From an uncultured Candidatus Saccharibacteria bacterium (GTDB lineage Bacteria; Patescibacteriota; Saccharimonadia; Saccharimonadales; Saccharimonadaceae), in the NCBI GenBank assembly GCA_947367795.1, contig CANBER010000004.1:1-55509 (forward strand): a stretch of 55,509 bases of DNA. Direction: 5' to 3'. Below are positions 1 through 8,138 of the stretch, piece after piece. Both the position numbers and the translations under genes were made by a program. The notes beneath the pieces are model-generated. The model had not been told where the DNA came from, ran no database searches, and saw only the letters and a list, made by a program, of their open reading frames with translations. Position 1 is the stretch's first letter; each line of letters opens with the position of its first letter.

Positions 1-46
1 TGCCGACAGATGCTATCAAGACATTGACGTAGATAACGCTCAACAT
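1..46 (-). CDS. possible partial membrane protein, N-terminus only
   Basis: An ATG on the minus strand at 46 opens a frame that runs off the left edge; the 15 visible residues are hydrophobic (Leu, Ile, Val rich), as in a signal peptide or first membrane helix. A TATA-rich stretch lies just upstream. Too short to identify; it could be chance. The DNA from 47 to 148 shows no other gene. Confidence 0.25.
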   Translation of the reverse strand, partial: MLSVIYVNVLIASVG

Positions 47-148
47 TATATATAGGAACGAGGATTGAGATGAGGGGGGCAGTGGGTGGAAGAATAGTGG
101 GTGGTTGATGGGGTTTACGCGGTGACATATATTATACTGATTCCCTAT

Positions 149-2794
149 CTAGTGTAGATACCATTTTTGAGCTCCGGTGTAATTGGCCTCCCAAAGGTTA
201 ATATTGCTGCCGTTGGCAGTGCCGCCACCGTTGAGATCAAGGGCACGATTTGAAGCACAGGCAGAAAGGAGCATAATGGATGAGTCTACGCTGCGATTAA
301 TTTTCCAATAGGAAGCACAGGTACTATCGAGGTTGCCGAGTTGGATATTGGTACCATTTGTGGTTTTAGCACCAGCAAGATAGAGCGCTCTCCCAGAAGT
401 GGGGTTAACTAAGCTATAGGCGCGTTTTTCGGGGTTGTAGGTGATTTTCCACTTTTGAGCGATGGTCCCGTTGCGATCCCAAAGGTTAACATTGGCGTTG
501 GAGTGAACATTACCACCATAAACATCTATGGCCTTATTACCATTAAGTGCGGAGACAATCACGTAAGTACCATCATTGACGGCTTGGGTGGAGCGGAAGA
601 ACCAACGTTGAGCCGAGGTAGAGTTTGATCCCCAAAGATTAATGTTTGCACCGTTATGAGTGGCACCGCCATTGAGATCAATACTACTGCTAGGGGCACA
701 AGTAGAAACGAAAGAATAGGAAGAATCGGCATATTGTTCGAGTTTCCAAAATTGAGCACAGCTACCATCGGCATTGCCAAGTTCAATATTAGTACCATCC
801 CCTGTTCTGGCGCCAGCAAGATAAAGTACTTTATTGGAGTGAGGATTAGTTAAGGTGTAGGCTTGCTTACTGGAGTTGTAAGTAATTTTCCATTCTTGAG
901 CAACGTCAAAGTTGCGATCCCAAAGATTCACGTTGGCTCCAACGTTGGTAAGGGCACCATAGACGTCCATAGCTTTATTATCATTAATGGCGGAGACAAT
1001 ATTGTATACACCGTCGTCAATCATAGGAATTTGGCGGAATTGCCATTTTTGAGCATCAGTAGTATTGAAGTCCCAGAGTTGGATATTAGCACCGTTGTTC
1101 TTGGCGCTACCACCAAAGACATCAAGACCATAGCGATAGTCACAAGCGTTCATTAAATTGTAATAGCCTTTTTCTAATTCTAGAAGCTTCCAACGCTGAG
1201 AACAGCTGGCGTTTTTATCCCAAAGGTGGATATTGGTGCCAGCTTTGAGATAGCCGCCGTTGATATCGAGTCCTTTTTTAGAACCATGGTTAGTGACAAT
1301 ATAGCTATCAGTATACGGATCATAAGTTAGATCCCACTTTTGAGCGATCGATTGATGATCAAAACTCCACATTTGGAGGTTGGTACCATTATTGGTGCCG
1401 CCGTTGGAGACATCAACTACTTTGTCGCCCGGGATAGCTTTGGATTGAATAGCATACATGCCATTGGGGACAGATTGACCAGTGTAGATAGCCCATTTTT
1501 GAGCATCATTGTTGGCACTTGCAGTCCAAAGTTGGATATTAGTACCATCTTGTGTATTGTTGCCATAGCGGTCAAGAACCATACCGCCAGAACAGGCAGA
1601 CTCAAAAGTTAGATATTTGTCTGGAGTTTGATAGACACGCCATCTTTGAGCACAGGTGTTATTGGGCGTCCAAAGACTAATATTAGCACCAGTAGAAGGA
1701 ACACCTCCGTGAAGATCGAGAGCGAGCCCAGAATTAACATTAATAATCGTGTAATATCCAGTAGCTGAATCACGAGTGAACTTCCATTGGTTAGAAGTGG
1801 AGCCCTTCGTCTGGCTGAGGAGGATATTGGAATCATTGACTTTGCCAGATTTCGCTACCGCCATAGTGGTGCCGGTGGTGGTTTTGGGTGACAAACCATA
1901 AATACCGTCGGGAATAGCGATTTCTGTGCCATCAACAGCGATTTGAGTACTACCAAACCAGTCTTTAAAGTAAAGGTAGAAGTTGCGATTACCGTAGGCA
2001 GAGCAGACGTCACCTTGGCCATAATTAGCAGCAATTGCAGCAGCGTTGGGTTGGTAGGGAGTATAGCGGTAGAGAGCAGCCGTGGCGCGGTTCTCAATAT
2101 AAACCTCAGAGCTACCACAGCTAGCGTTGGGGCTATAGCGCACATAAACTCCATGCCGCTTTTCTGGATAGACGGAATAGCCATAATCTAAGACATTGCG
2201 GAAAAGTGCGGCAGCATTGCGGACTTGGTTTTTGAAACCATAATATCTGGTATTACACGCTGCCGTGTCGGGGCAACCATAACCTGTAGCTGAACGGTAT
2301 TGGACAGAGTTGGGAAAACTATCCGTAATTAAACCTTGCTCTTTTTCGAGAAGAACGATAAGAACTTGGGGATTAATACGATAATCTTGAGCGGCCTGAT
2401 AAATAATTTCGGCTGCGGTCTGTCCCGACCCAACCTCTATACCGTCACCAAAGCGTTCCTCGGAGAGGCAGACAAAGTGATCGTTTGCCCAATGCCAATC
2501 GGTATTGGGATACTGAGCTTTGAGGCTTTTATATTGATTATAGTTACGATTAGAGCAAGGATTTTTGGCAGTGAGAAATTGTTGGATAGCGTCTTTAGAC
2601 ATGCTGTTGTAATTCCCCATTACTGCGTCGCTAATGATATTGCCCGCTTTAAAACCAGACATACTAGTGGCAACAGAGCGATCCATATTAGATGCAGCCA
2701 AGAAAGAAAACGTAGCCATCATACAGAAAATAAAAACCATAAATATAGGTATGCGGTATTTGCGTAAATCGTTCAGACTATCTTTTAGTGTCAT
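149..2794 (-). CDS. secreted/membrane-anchored protein with about 12 ricin-B lectin repeats
   Basis: 881 residues. Residues 15-35 form a hydrophobic segment (signal anchor), so the bulk is outside the cell. Residues about 60-290 are a globular domain containing the segment INPQVLIVLLEKEQGL, which resembles the helical domain seen in actinobacterial hemagglutinin or cell-wall-hydrolase-like proteins. From about 295 to the end, roughly twelve repeats each end in a Q-x-W-type motif (CAQRW, DAQKW, IAQKW, SAQRW), the mark of ricin-B beta-trefoils; three repeats make one trefoil, so about four trefoils. Ricin-B domains bind sugars; binding of host or cell-wall glycans by this epibiont-like organism is an inference. 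Its start overlaps the stop of the upstream gene (2791-2794), so the two are co-transcribed and translationally coupled. No catalytic residue can be assigned with confidence. Confidence 0.75.
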   Translation of the reverse strand: MTLKDSLNDLRKYRIPIFMVFIFCMMATFSFLAASNMDRSVATSMSGFKAGNIISDAVMGNYNSMSKDAIQQFLTAKNPCSNRNYNQYKSLKAQYPNTDWHWANDHFVCLSEERFGDGIEVGSGQTAAEIIYQAAQDYRINPQVLIVLLEKEQGLITDSFPNSVQYRSATGYGCPDTAACNTRYYGFKNQVRNAAALFRNVLDYGYSVYPEKRHGVYVRYSPNASCGSSEVYIENRATAALYRYTPYQPNAAAIAANYGQGDVCSAYGNRNFYLYFKDWFGSTQIAVDGTEIAIPDGIYGLSPKTTTGTTMAVAKSGKVNDSNILLSQTKGSTSNQWKFTRDSATGYYTIINVNSGLALDLHGGVPSTGANISLWTPNNTCAQRWRVYQTPDKYLTFESACSGGMVLDRYGNNTQDGTNIQLWTASANNDAQKWAIYTGQSVPNGMYAIQSKAIPGDKVVDVSNGGTNNGTNLQMWSFDHQSIAQKWDLTYDPYTDSYIVTNHGSKKGLDINGGYLKAGTNIHLWDKNASCSQRWKLLELEKGYYNLMNACDYRYGLDVFGGSAKNNGANIQLWDFNTTDAQKWQFRQIPMIDDGVYNIVSAINDNKAMDVYGALTNVGANVNLWDRNFDVAQEWKITYNSSKQAYTLTNPHSNKVLYLAGARTGDGTNIELGNADGSCAQFWKLEQYADSSYSFVSTCAPSSSIDLNGGATHNGANINLWGSNSTSAQRWFFRSTQAVNDGTYVIVSALNGNKAIDVYGGNVHSNANVNLWDRNGTIAQKWKITYNPEKRAYSLVNPTSGRALYLAGAKTTNGTNIQLGNLDSTCASYWKINRSVDSSIMLLSACASNRALDLNGGGTANGSNINLWEANYTGAQKWYLH

Positions 2795-3372
2795 AGTTCT
2801 ACCTCGTCATGAATATTACCTTTTTTATTACTAGAAACCAACTCAATATCGATTGAGTACTTCCCTGCGGGAAAAGCAGAAATATCAACTTCAAATGGTT
2901 CACAAATTGATGTGGACATCTCAGGAACGATGTCGGAAGAGGCAGTATATCCATAATCGGAGTCCAATGAATGTAGTTTGAGGATACAGAGGCCATCTTC
3001 ATTTTGGATAAACTGATCAATTACAACCGAGATTGCCAGAATTTTACCGTTGACACCCTTGTAGGCAATAAGGCCGGTAAGTTCCTGGAGCTGGTTGGGA
3101 TTTTCAGCCTCATATTGTGACACTTTATTGGCAGGTTCGGATACATTCTGATCGTTTGGAGATGTGGTATCAGATTGGGAAGGGGTGGTCTGATATGGAG
3201 TATCTGGGGATGAGCTGGGACGAGAAGCATCCGGATAACAAAACAATACAAGAAGAGCAATGATAGCGGAAATCAAGATAACCACCAACAAAGTAACAAA
3301 CCACCAACGTTTGTACCAAGGGGTAGTTTTTTTAGCATTAGTATTAGAATATGATCTGTTTGTTTTTGTCAT
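2791..3372 (-). CDS. single-pass membrane protein of unknown function, partner of the lectin protein
   Basis: 193 residues: a basic, Asn/Lys-rich cytoplasmic tail (1-22), one membrane helix (about 23-46, VTLLVVILISAIIALLVLF), a low-complexity Pro/Ser/Thr/Asp/Gln linker (about 50-90), then a folded-looking extracytoplasmic domain (about 95-193) with two cysteines. I do not recognise the domain. The stop overlaps the start of the ricin-B protein by 4 nt, which suggests the two act together at the surface. The ATG at 3372 is preceded by an AGGAG ribosome site. Confidence 0.65.
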   Translation of the reverse strand: MTKTNRSYSNTNAKKTTPWYKRWWFVTLLVVILISAIIALLVLFCYPDASRPSSSPDTPYQTTPSQSDTTSPNDQNVSEPANKVSQYEAENPNQLQELTGLIAYKGVNGKILAISVVIDQFIQNEDGLCILKLHSLDSDYGYTASSDIVPEMSTSICEPFEVDISAFPAGKYSIDIELVSSNKKGNIHDEVEL

Positions 3373-3392
3373 GGCCTTTTTCTCCTAATTTA

Positions 3393-3420
3393 AGTTTAGC
3401 AAAGTTATATCGCATGTCAA
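3393..3420 (-). promoter_or_regulatory. predicted promoter for the 2791-3372 / 149-2794 operon
   Basis: On the minus strand TTGACA (3415-3420), 16 nt spacer, TAAACT (3393-3398), about 20 nt before the start codon at 3372. The rest of the 3421-3625 gap holds no gene; it contains a short hairpin CAAAG-GCGCG-CTTTG near 3476-3490 and several GCTTGC/GCAAGC words. Confidence 0.5.
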
Positions 3421-3625
3421 CCTCCGGTGAATTTAGCGTTAGAGTTAGTAAATAGTTTGAAGCTTCATAGGCAGCAAAGGCGCGCTTTGGTCTGCTTGCT
3501 GGGAGTATAACAAAAGGAATTCAAAAAGAGCAAGCATAAGTATGATCTTTTGAAGAAAATTATACAAAAGTGGGAGTTTTTCGTTCCCTCTTGTGCTTGC
3601 AGATGTTTTACAAGTGTGCTTATTG

Positions 3626-3949
3626 TCATAACTCTAGGCCAAGAATATCGGCGGCAGCTTGCAATGTGGCCGCTTCTTCGGGTGTGGCAGTAATTAAATA
3701 ATGTTTAAATAACTCAACTGTTTCTGGATGAGTAAGATCGATAACTTCGAGAGAGCGAGCAGCGCCTGGGATTTTTTTGAGGGCACGTTTGGCGACGAGA
3801 TTATCAATATGTTCGGCTACTGCAGAAACCGAAGATAGCCCGAGGGCGGTCATAATTTCACGATATGTGGGAGACACGCCATGCGACTCTGTGTAATCGT
3901 TAATAAAGTCAATAATAAGCGCTTGTTTTTTAGTAAGTTTAACTTTCAT
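3626..3949 (-). CDS. stand-alone LexA-type winged-helix DNA-binding protein
   Basis: 107 residues. Residues 1-65 match the LexA N-terminal winged helix (opening KLTKKQALIIDFINDYTESH, then SPTYREIMTALGLSS as the recognition-helix region). The usual LexA protein is about 200 residues and carries a Ser/Lys self-cleaving peptidase domain; that domain is absent and the 40-residue C-terminal part is unrelated and acidic. It is therefore a repressor-like protein that cannot autocleave in the LexA way. It is divergently transcribed from the LCP gene across a 52 nt AT-rich gap with TATAAT-like boxes on both strands, so it may control itself and that gene. Confidence 0.7.
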   Translation of the reverse strand: MKVKLTKKQALIIDFINDYTESHGVSPTYREIMTALGLSSVSAVAEHIDNLVAKRALKKIPGAARSLEVIDLTHPETVELFKHYLITATPEEAATLQAAADILGLEL

Positions 3950-4001
3950 ATGTTATAATAAATTATAGATTATAAGAATCAATAGGTCAAATGGGAGTTG
4001 A

Positions 4002-5738
4002 ATGAGTAGAACATCGATCGATGGGCTGATTATACGTTCGTCTGGTCAAACTCGGCAGGGTGCAAATACACGACGTACTACCAGTACGACGCGTTGGGCT
4101 AAGGTGCAAGACAATCTACAGAAAAACAGTTCTAGTGGGCAGAAAAAGCCTGCAACAGTTCCGCGTTCAACTGATGGAATAAAGGTAGCGGCAGTAGACG
4201 ATTTTTTGAGTCCCGAGAAGACTTATGATTTTGATATGGTGCAAACTTTTGAGGCAGAAGATGCGAATGATTGGTCGACCCTGCTTGGTCAGCTCGATGA
4301 TAATACAGAAGCAAAAGAGTTATCGATAGATGAAGAATTAATCGGAGAAGATAAAGAAGAGGCCGCAAAAACAAAGCGGGGAGAGAAAAAGTCTCAGAAA
4401 AAAGGCAAAGGTGATAAGAAGCCTAAGAAGCGTTGGAAAAAAATAGTATTAATAATCATATTGTTAATACTTGTGGTGGGTGGAGCAGTAGCGTATTTTT
4501 GGGGGGATGCGATTATATCACGGCTAACAAATGGGAATTCGGGACTTTGGGATGCATTTCATTCTCTAGTGTCGGAAGAGGTACCGTTTGAAACTGATGA
4601 GCATGGCCGGACAAATGTGTTGATATTTGGAACTGAAGGTTATGATATGGCAGGGTCCGCTCATGGAGGTACACATGATGGAGCACAGTTAACTGATTCA
4701 ATTATGGTGATCAGTTTCGATCAAAAAACTAAAGATGTAGCGCTACTAAGTTTGCCACGCGACTTGAAGGTATCAATGGCGTGTTCGGCGGGTAAAATTA
4801 ATGAAGTGTTTTGGTGTAATAATCAAGGTGGAGACAACGAAGAGGCGGGGGCTCTAGCTTTAGCGGAGCAGCTCGGCGAGATTATTGGAATTGATTTTCA
4901 ATATTGGGCGCATGTAAACTGGGGGTCACTCGTCAGTATTATTGATACAATTGGCGGGATCACGGTAACGCTTGACGAGGATATTAATGATTATTATTAT
5001 ACCGGTGCGGTGGCGAAGGCAGGGGTACCAATTACGGTAAATGGTGAGCAGGCGCTAGGCTTAGCTAGAGCGCGGCATGGTACGACGGGCGGCGATTTTA
5101 CGCGGGGTAACACACAGCAAAAAATCGTAGAGGGCATCGTGCAAAAGTTGTTGGAAAATGGGGTAGGTATAGGAGAAGCATTAGGGCTACTAAATATTTT
5201 AGGTGATAATTTAAGATCAAACTTTTCCACAGACAATATTAAAGCGGGAGTAAGACTCTTGTCTGGGTTTGACACATCAACAATTAGAAATGTACCCCTA
5301 GCGGATTATGACAATAACAAATATTACGTTAAGACTGCGATGAGCAATAAAATTTCTTATGTGGTTCCTGCAAGTGGGGTGAATAACTATACAGAGATTC
5401 ATAATTACATTGATCAAATGTTTAGTAGTAACCCAGCAGTGCGCGAAGGTGCAGATATAGTCGTATTTAACGGAACCGAGACCGCGGGCGTGGCTGGCGC
5501 CGAAAAGGCTAAATTGGAAGCTGATGGTTTTATGGTGAGTAATGTGGGGGACGCCGAAACGGGAGTTTGTGCCGAAAAATATTGTGTTTACATATTGAAT
5601 GAAGAAATGGCAGGAACAAAGACAGCACTGGAGAGTCGGTATCAGACGACAACTAAATCGGCGAGTGAGTTACCGGGTAGTGTGTGGGCAGGAAATGCGG
5701 ATTTTGTAATTATTGTAGGACAAGCGGAGACTGAATAG
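4002..5738 (+). CDS. LCP (LytR-CpsA-Psr) family glycopolymer ligase with LytR_C domain
   Basis: 578 residues. Residues 1-145 are a long charged cytoplasmic region; a Lys-rich patch precedes one membrane helix (about 146-167). The LCP catalytic domain follows (about 195-430), recognisable by the segments NVLIFGTEG, LTDSIMVISFD, LLSLPRDL, and the Arg/Asp-rich LARARHGTTGGDFTRGNTQQ. A LytR C-terminal domain (about 480-560) starts at VVFNGTETAGVAGAEKAKLE. LCP proteins attach undecaprenyl-linked glycopolymers to peptidoglycan outside the membrane. The unusually long N-terminal tail is odd for the family. It is a single-gene unit closed by a strong terminator at 5758. The start ATG at 4002 has GGAG 8 nt upstream. 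Confidence 0.88.
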   Translation: MSRTSIDGLIIRSSGQTRQGANTRRTTSTTRWAKVQDNLQKNSSSGQKKPATVPRSTDGIKVAAVDDFLSPEKTYDFDMVQTFEAEDANDWSTLLGQLDDNTEAKELSIDEELIGEDKEEAAKTKRGEKKSQKKGKGDKKPKKRWKKIVLIIILLILVVGGAVAYFWGDAIISRLTNGNSGLWDAFHSLVSEEVPFETDEHGRTNVLIFGTEGYDMAGSAHGGTHDGAQLTDSIMVISFDQKTKDVALLSLPRDLKVSMACSAGKINEVFWCNNQGGDNEEAGALALAEQLGEIIGIDFQYWAHVNWGSLVSIIDTIGGITVTLDEDINDYYYTGAVAKAGVPITVNGEQALGLARARHGTTGGDFTRGNTQQKIVEGIVQKLLENGVGIGEALGLLNILGDNLRSNFSTDNIKAGVRLLSGFDTSTIRNVPLADYDNNKYYVKTAMSNKISYVVPASGVNNYTEIHNYIDQMFSSNPAVREGADIVVFNGTETAGVAGAEKAKLEADGFMVSNVGDAETGVCAEKYCVYILNEEMAGTKTALESRYQTTTKSASELPGSVWAGNADFVIIVGQAETE

Positions 5739-5757
5739 AGGAAGTGATAGCCGCAAA

Positions 5758-5790
5758 TAGGAGCCCTTACTGAGGGCTCCTATTTTTGTT
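5758..5790 (+). terminator. intrinsic terminator of the LCP gene
   Basis: A perfect 10 bp stem, TAGGAGCCCT (5758-5767) with AGGGCTCCTA (5773-5782), loop TACTG, followed by TTTTTG. Confidence 0.9.
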
Positions 5791-5806
5791 GGGGATTTTA
5801 GTACAG

Positions 5807-6271
5807 CTAGTCGAGGGGGATTTTTTCAATAATCAATTCGCGATCACGTCCTTCCCCTTCAGAGTGAGTAGAGACATCAGAATAATCTTGGGCAACTTTG
5901 TGAACAACGCGTCGATCAGCCGCGTTGAGATTAAGGCGACGCGAGTGGCCGGTTTGGCGGACTTCGCGAATCCATTCTTCAGCTTGCTCAGCGATACGTT
6001 CGGCACGCTGACGCTTGTAGTCAGCAACGTCAACATTAACCCGAGTAAGCTCGGCTTCGTGGCTTACTAGAGCCATGGAAACAATGTGCTGTAGGGCGCG
6101 TAGATTGTTGGCTTCTCGACCAATAAGCAAAGAATTAAGAGAAGTGGATGGGATCGAGAGTTGGATCACCTCATCATCAATAGTTGAGGTGATAGCAACA
6201 TTGACTCCAAAAAATGATAATAGATCTTCGAGATATTTAGTAGCAAAGCGAATTGACTCATCTTTATTCAT
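5807..6271 (-). CDS. jag: Jag/KhpB RNA-binding protein (KH + R3H domains)
   Basis: 154 residues. A KH domain (about 30-85, including SLLIGREANNLRALQHIVSMAL, here read around the GxxG-like loop IGREANNL) is followed by an R3H domain (about 90-150) with the R-x3-H core and the ending RELIIEKIPLD. The Jag N-terminal domain found in longer homologues is missing, as in many short CPR forms. Jag/KhpB binds RNA and is classically encoded next to yidC, as here, 8 nt downstream of yidC in the same leftward operon. Confidence 0.88.
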   Translation of the reverse strand: MNKDESIRFATKYLEDLLSFFGVNVAITSTIDDEVIQLSIPSTSLNSLLIGREANNLRALQHIVSMALVSHEAELTRVNVDVADYKRQRAERIAEQAEEWIREVRQTGHSRRLNLNAADRRVVHKVAQDYSDVSTHSEGEGRDRELIIEKIPLD

Positions 6272-6279
6272 AAAAACTC

Positions 6280-7365
6280 CTATTTACGTTTTTTAAACCC
6301 ACGCCGTTTGCTGTTGGCGGTGATATGTGTCACCTTTTTGTTGGAATTTTTATTTGATGAAGTTTTGGAATCAGAAACTACTTGCCCCTCTTCGATACGT
6401 TTGAGTTCGCGAACAACGCGCTTGTCGGCGGCGATCTCCATGGTAGATTCGTTTTTGGAAAGGATGTAGCGTTGCTGAATACCGGTAAAGAGATTACTGA
6501 TCATATAATAAAATACAAGGGCTCCGGGGAGATTAATCATAATAAGTAACATCATAATAGGCATAGTTTTAGACATTTGACTAGACATAACTTCATTAAG
6601 TTCGCTTTGATCAGGCTCCTTACCATTAGCCGCTTCACGCATGATTTGACGGAAGGTGCGGGATTTTTTGGATTTCTGTGAGGGGAGCTGCTGGCGAGAA
6701 ATCCAGTACTGAGTGAAGGCAGAAGTAATCGCAAAAAGTAAGATAATAAGGCCACTAATAGTAGTAAAGCCGGCCCTCACGTCGAGATTGACGATATGAA
6801 AGAGCTTAGGGTGAAAATCATAAGTGACAGATGGTAAAGCGGCAATTTTGGAGTTTTTCTCTTCATCATTCAAGGCAGAATCACCGCGGACGTTTTGGAT
6901 GGTTTGGAGGTATGAAAGATAAGGCTGCTGGAGCTGGACGACGTTTTCGACGCGCTCGATTTGGCGTACAAAGGGATAGGCGCGAATAGTAAGATTGTCA
7001 GTGAGGGTGGGCTGAACCATGACACGAACCGCAGTATAGAGGGCGATAAAAATCGGGAGTTGGATCAATAGGGTCAACATAGAACGGAAAGGCTTGATGT
7101 TGTTGCGTTTGTAGAGATCCATCATCTGTAGAGATTCTAATTGACGATTGCCGTTGCAGTTTTTCTTGATTTCGGCAAGCTCGGGTTGAATCTTGCGCAT
7201 CATGCGAGTTTGATGAAGCTGGCGCTTAACAAGTGGCCAAAGCAAAACTTTCACCAACAAGGTAAAGAGGATAATAGCGAGACCAAAATCACCGACAAAA
7301 CCATAGATAACGAAAAGAATATTTGTGATCGGACGAACGATCAACATATCAATCAACTCAAACAT
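6280..7365 (-). CDS. yidC: YidC/Oxa1 membrane protein insertase
   Basis: 361 residues, the short form without the large periplasmic domain of Gram-negative YidC. The first membrane helix is at about 17-45 after an N-terminal amphipathic segment; the basic hairpin MMRKIQPELAEIKK and the following YKRNNIKPFRSML..IQLPIFIALYTAVR segment are the family signature. Further helices lie at about 195-215 and 265-295, and the tail (about 325-361) is Lys/Arg rich, which is typical for binding ribosomes. It inserts proteins into the cytoplasmic membrane. A -10 box only 6 nt upstream of the ATG predicts a leaderless transcript in addition to read-through from rpmH-rnpA. Confidence 0.95.
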   Translation of the reverse strand: MFELIDMLIVRPITNILFVIYGFVGDFGLAIILFTLLVKVLLWPLVKRQLHQTRMMRKIQPELAEIKKNCNGNRQLESLQMMDLYKRNNIKPFRSMLTLLIQLPIFIALYTAVRVMVQPTLTDNLTIRAYPFVRQIERVENVVQLQQPYLSYLQTIQNVRGDSALNDEEKNSKIAALPSVTYDFHPKLFHIVNLDVRAGFTTISGLIILLFAITSAFTQYWISRQQLPSQKSKKSRTFRQIMREAANGKEPDQSELNEVMSSQMSKTMPIMMLLIMINLPGALVFYYMISNLFTGIQQRYILSKNESTMEIAADKRVVRELKRIEEGQVVSDSKTSSNKNSNKKVTHITANSKRRGFKKRK

Positions 7366-7371
7366 GGTTTA

Positions 7372-7377
7372 ATTATA
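7372..7377 (-). promoter_or_regulatory. extended -10 box giving a leaderless yidC mRNA
   Basis: TGC-TATAAT on the minus strand ends 6 nt before the yidC ATG, so transcription should begin at or next to the start codon. A TTGTCT-like -35 lies 18 nt further upstream. No Shine-Dalgarno sequence is present. Confidence 0.6.
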
Positions 7378-7409
7378 GCATACCTGAGGTTCGTAAGACA
7401 ATATATCTG

Positions 7410-7748
7410 TTAGGCGAGAGTGCGTTGTAAGAGATCATGGATCAAAGTGCGAAGCTCAGAGAATGGTAGGCGGAGGATAGATTTATTATAGATAACAAAT
7501 AGACAGTCGTAAGGGTGGGGAAAATTAGGGAGTTCGGCACGGATAGCTTCGTAAACTCGCCGACGAATACGATTGCGACCGACAGCGGACTTGAGGACTT
7601 TTTTGGAAACTACTACACCGAAGCGCTGATAACCCCTAGAATTAGGATGATAAATCAGCGACAAAAGTGGTGTCCGAATGTTCTTCCCTTTTTGTAGGGT
7701 ATATCGGACACCTCCGCGTGAATGGAACCGGTATTTTTGTGATAGCAT
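7410..7748 (-). CDS. rnpA: ribonuclease P protein component
   Basis: 112 residues. The signature R-N-R-I-R-R-R-V-Y-E-A-I-R (about 64-76) and the preceding GVVVSKKVLKSAVGRN are diagnostic of RnpA, which assists the RNase P RNA in maturing tRNA 5' ends. Placed between rpmH and yidC, the standard order. The start at 7748 lies 19 nt after rpmH. Confidence 0.95.
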   Translation of the reverse strand: MLSQKYRFHSRGGVRYTLQKGKNIRTPLLSLIYHPNSRGYQRFGVVVSKKVLKSAVGRNRIRRRVYEAIRAELPNFPHPYDCLFVIYNKSILRLPFSELRTLIHDLLQRTLA

Positions 7749-7767
7749 ATAATATATTATAGCAGAT

Positions 7768-7905
7768 CTAGGCGCTGAGACGAGCGCGGCCTTTGATGCG
7801 GCGGCGTTTGAGGACTTTTTGGCCAGCTTTAGAGCTGTTGCGCTTCATGAAGCCATGCTCAGCTTTGCGTTGACGTTTATGTGGTTGATAAGTTCGTTTA
7901 GGCAT
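7768..7905 (-). CDS. rpmH: 50S ribosomal protein L34
   Basis: 45 residues, [20 protein letters not shown] then a Lys/Arg-rich remainder ending RGRARLSA. Length and sequence match L34. It is first in the rpmH-rnpA-yidC-jag operon and is divergent from dnaA. Confidence 0.97.
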   Translation of the reverse strand: MPKRTYQPHKRQRKAEHGFMKRNSSKAGQKVLKRRRIKGRARLSA

Positions 7906-7944
7906 ATTAAATAATTCTTTCTATGTATTTAAAATTCTTTTTCT

Positions 7945-7973
7945 AGTATAACCCATATTATAGGATTTTTCAA
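7945..7973 (-). promoter_or_regulatory. promoter of the rpmH-rnpA-yidC-jag operon
   Basis: Minus strand TTGAAA (7968-7973), 17 nt, TATACT (7945-7950), about 40 nt upstream of rpmH. Confidence 0.65.
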
Positions 7974-7977
7974 GAAG

Positions 7978-8084
7978 TTTTCCACATATTTTACAGGTAC
8001 GGGGTGTTACTTGTGGAAAACTCTACCTCTGTTATCAGGGGTAGAGCAGGTTTAAGAGAGTTTTTGGGGTAAAACTGTGGAAAA
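7978..8084. promoter_or_regulatory. DnaA-box-like sites in the rpmH-dnaA intergenic region
   Basis: TTTTCCACA at 7978-7986 and its complement TGTGGAAAA at 8012-8020 and 8076-8084. These match the box type repeated in the dnaA-dnaN gap, so they probably bind DnaA and autoregulate dnaA. Confidence 0.6.
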
Positions 8085-8096
8085 GTCGGAGGGGGT

Positions 8097-8106
8097 TTGG
8101 TATAAT
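8097..8106 (+). promoter_or_regulatory. dnaA promoter -10 region
   Basis: Extended -10 TGG-TATAAT with TATAAT at 8101-8106; no good -35. An AAGGAGG ribosome site (8118-8124) precedes the ATG at 8139. A DnaA-box-like site ends just upstream of the -10, well placed for repression by DnaA. Confidence 0.6.
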
Positions 8107-8138
8107 AGGAGTAAGTTAAGGAGGAGTTAAAGGGGTCT

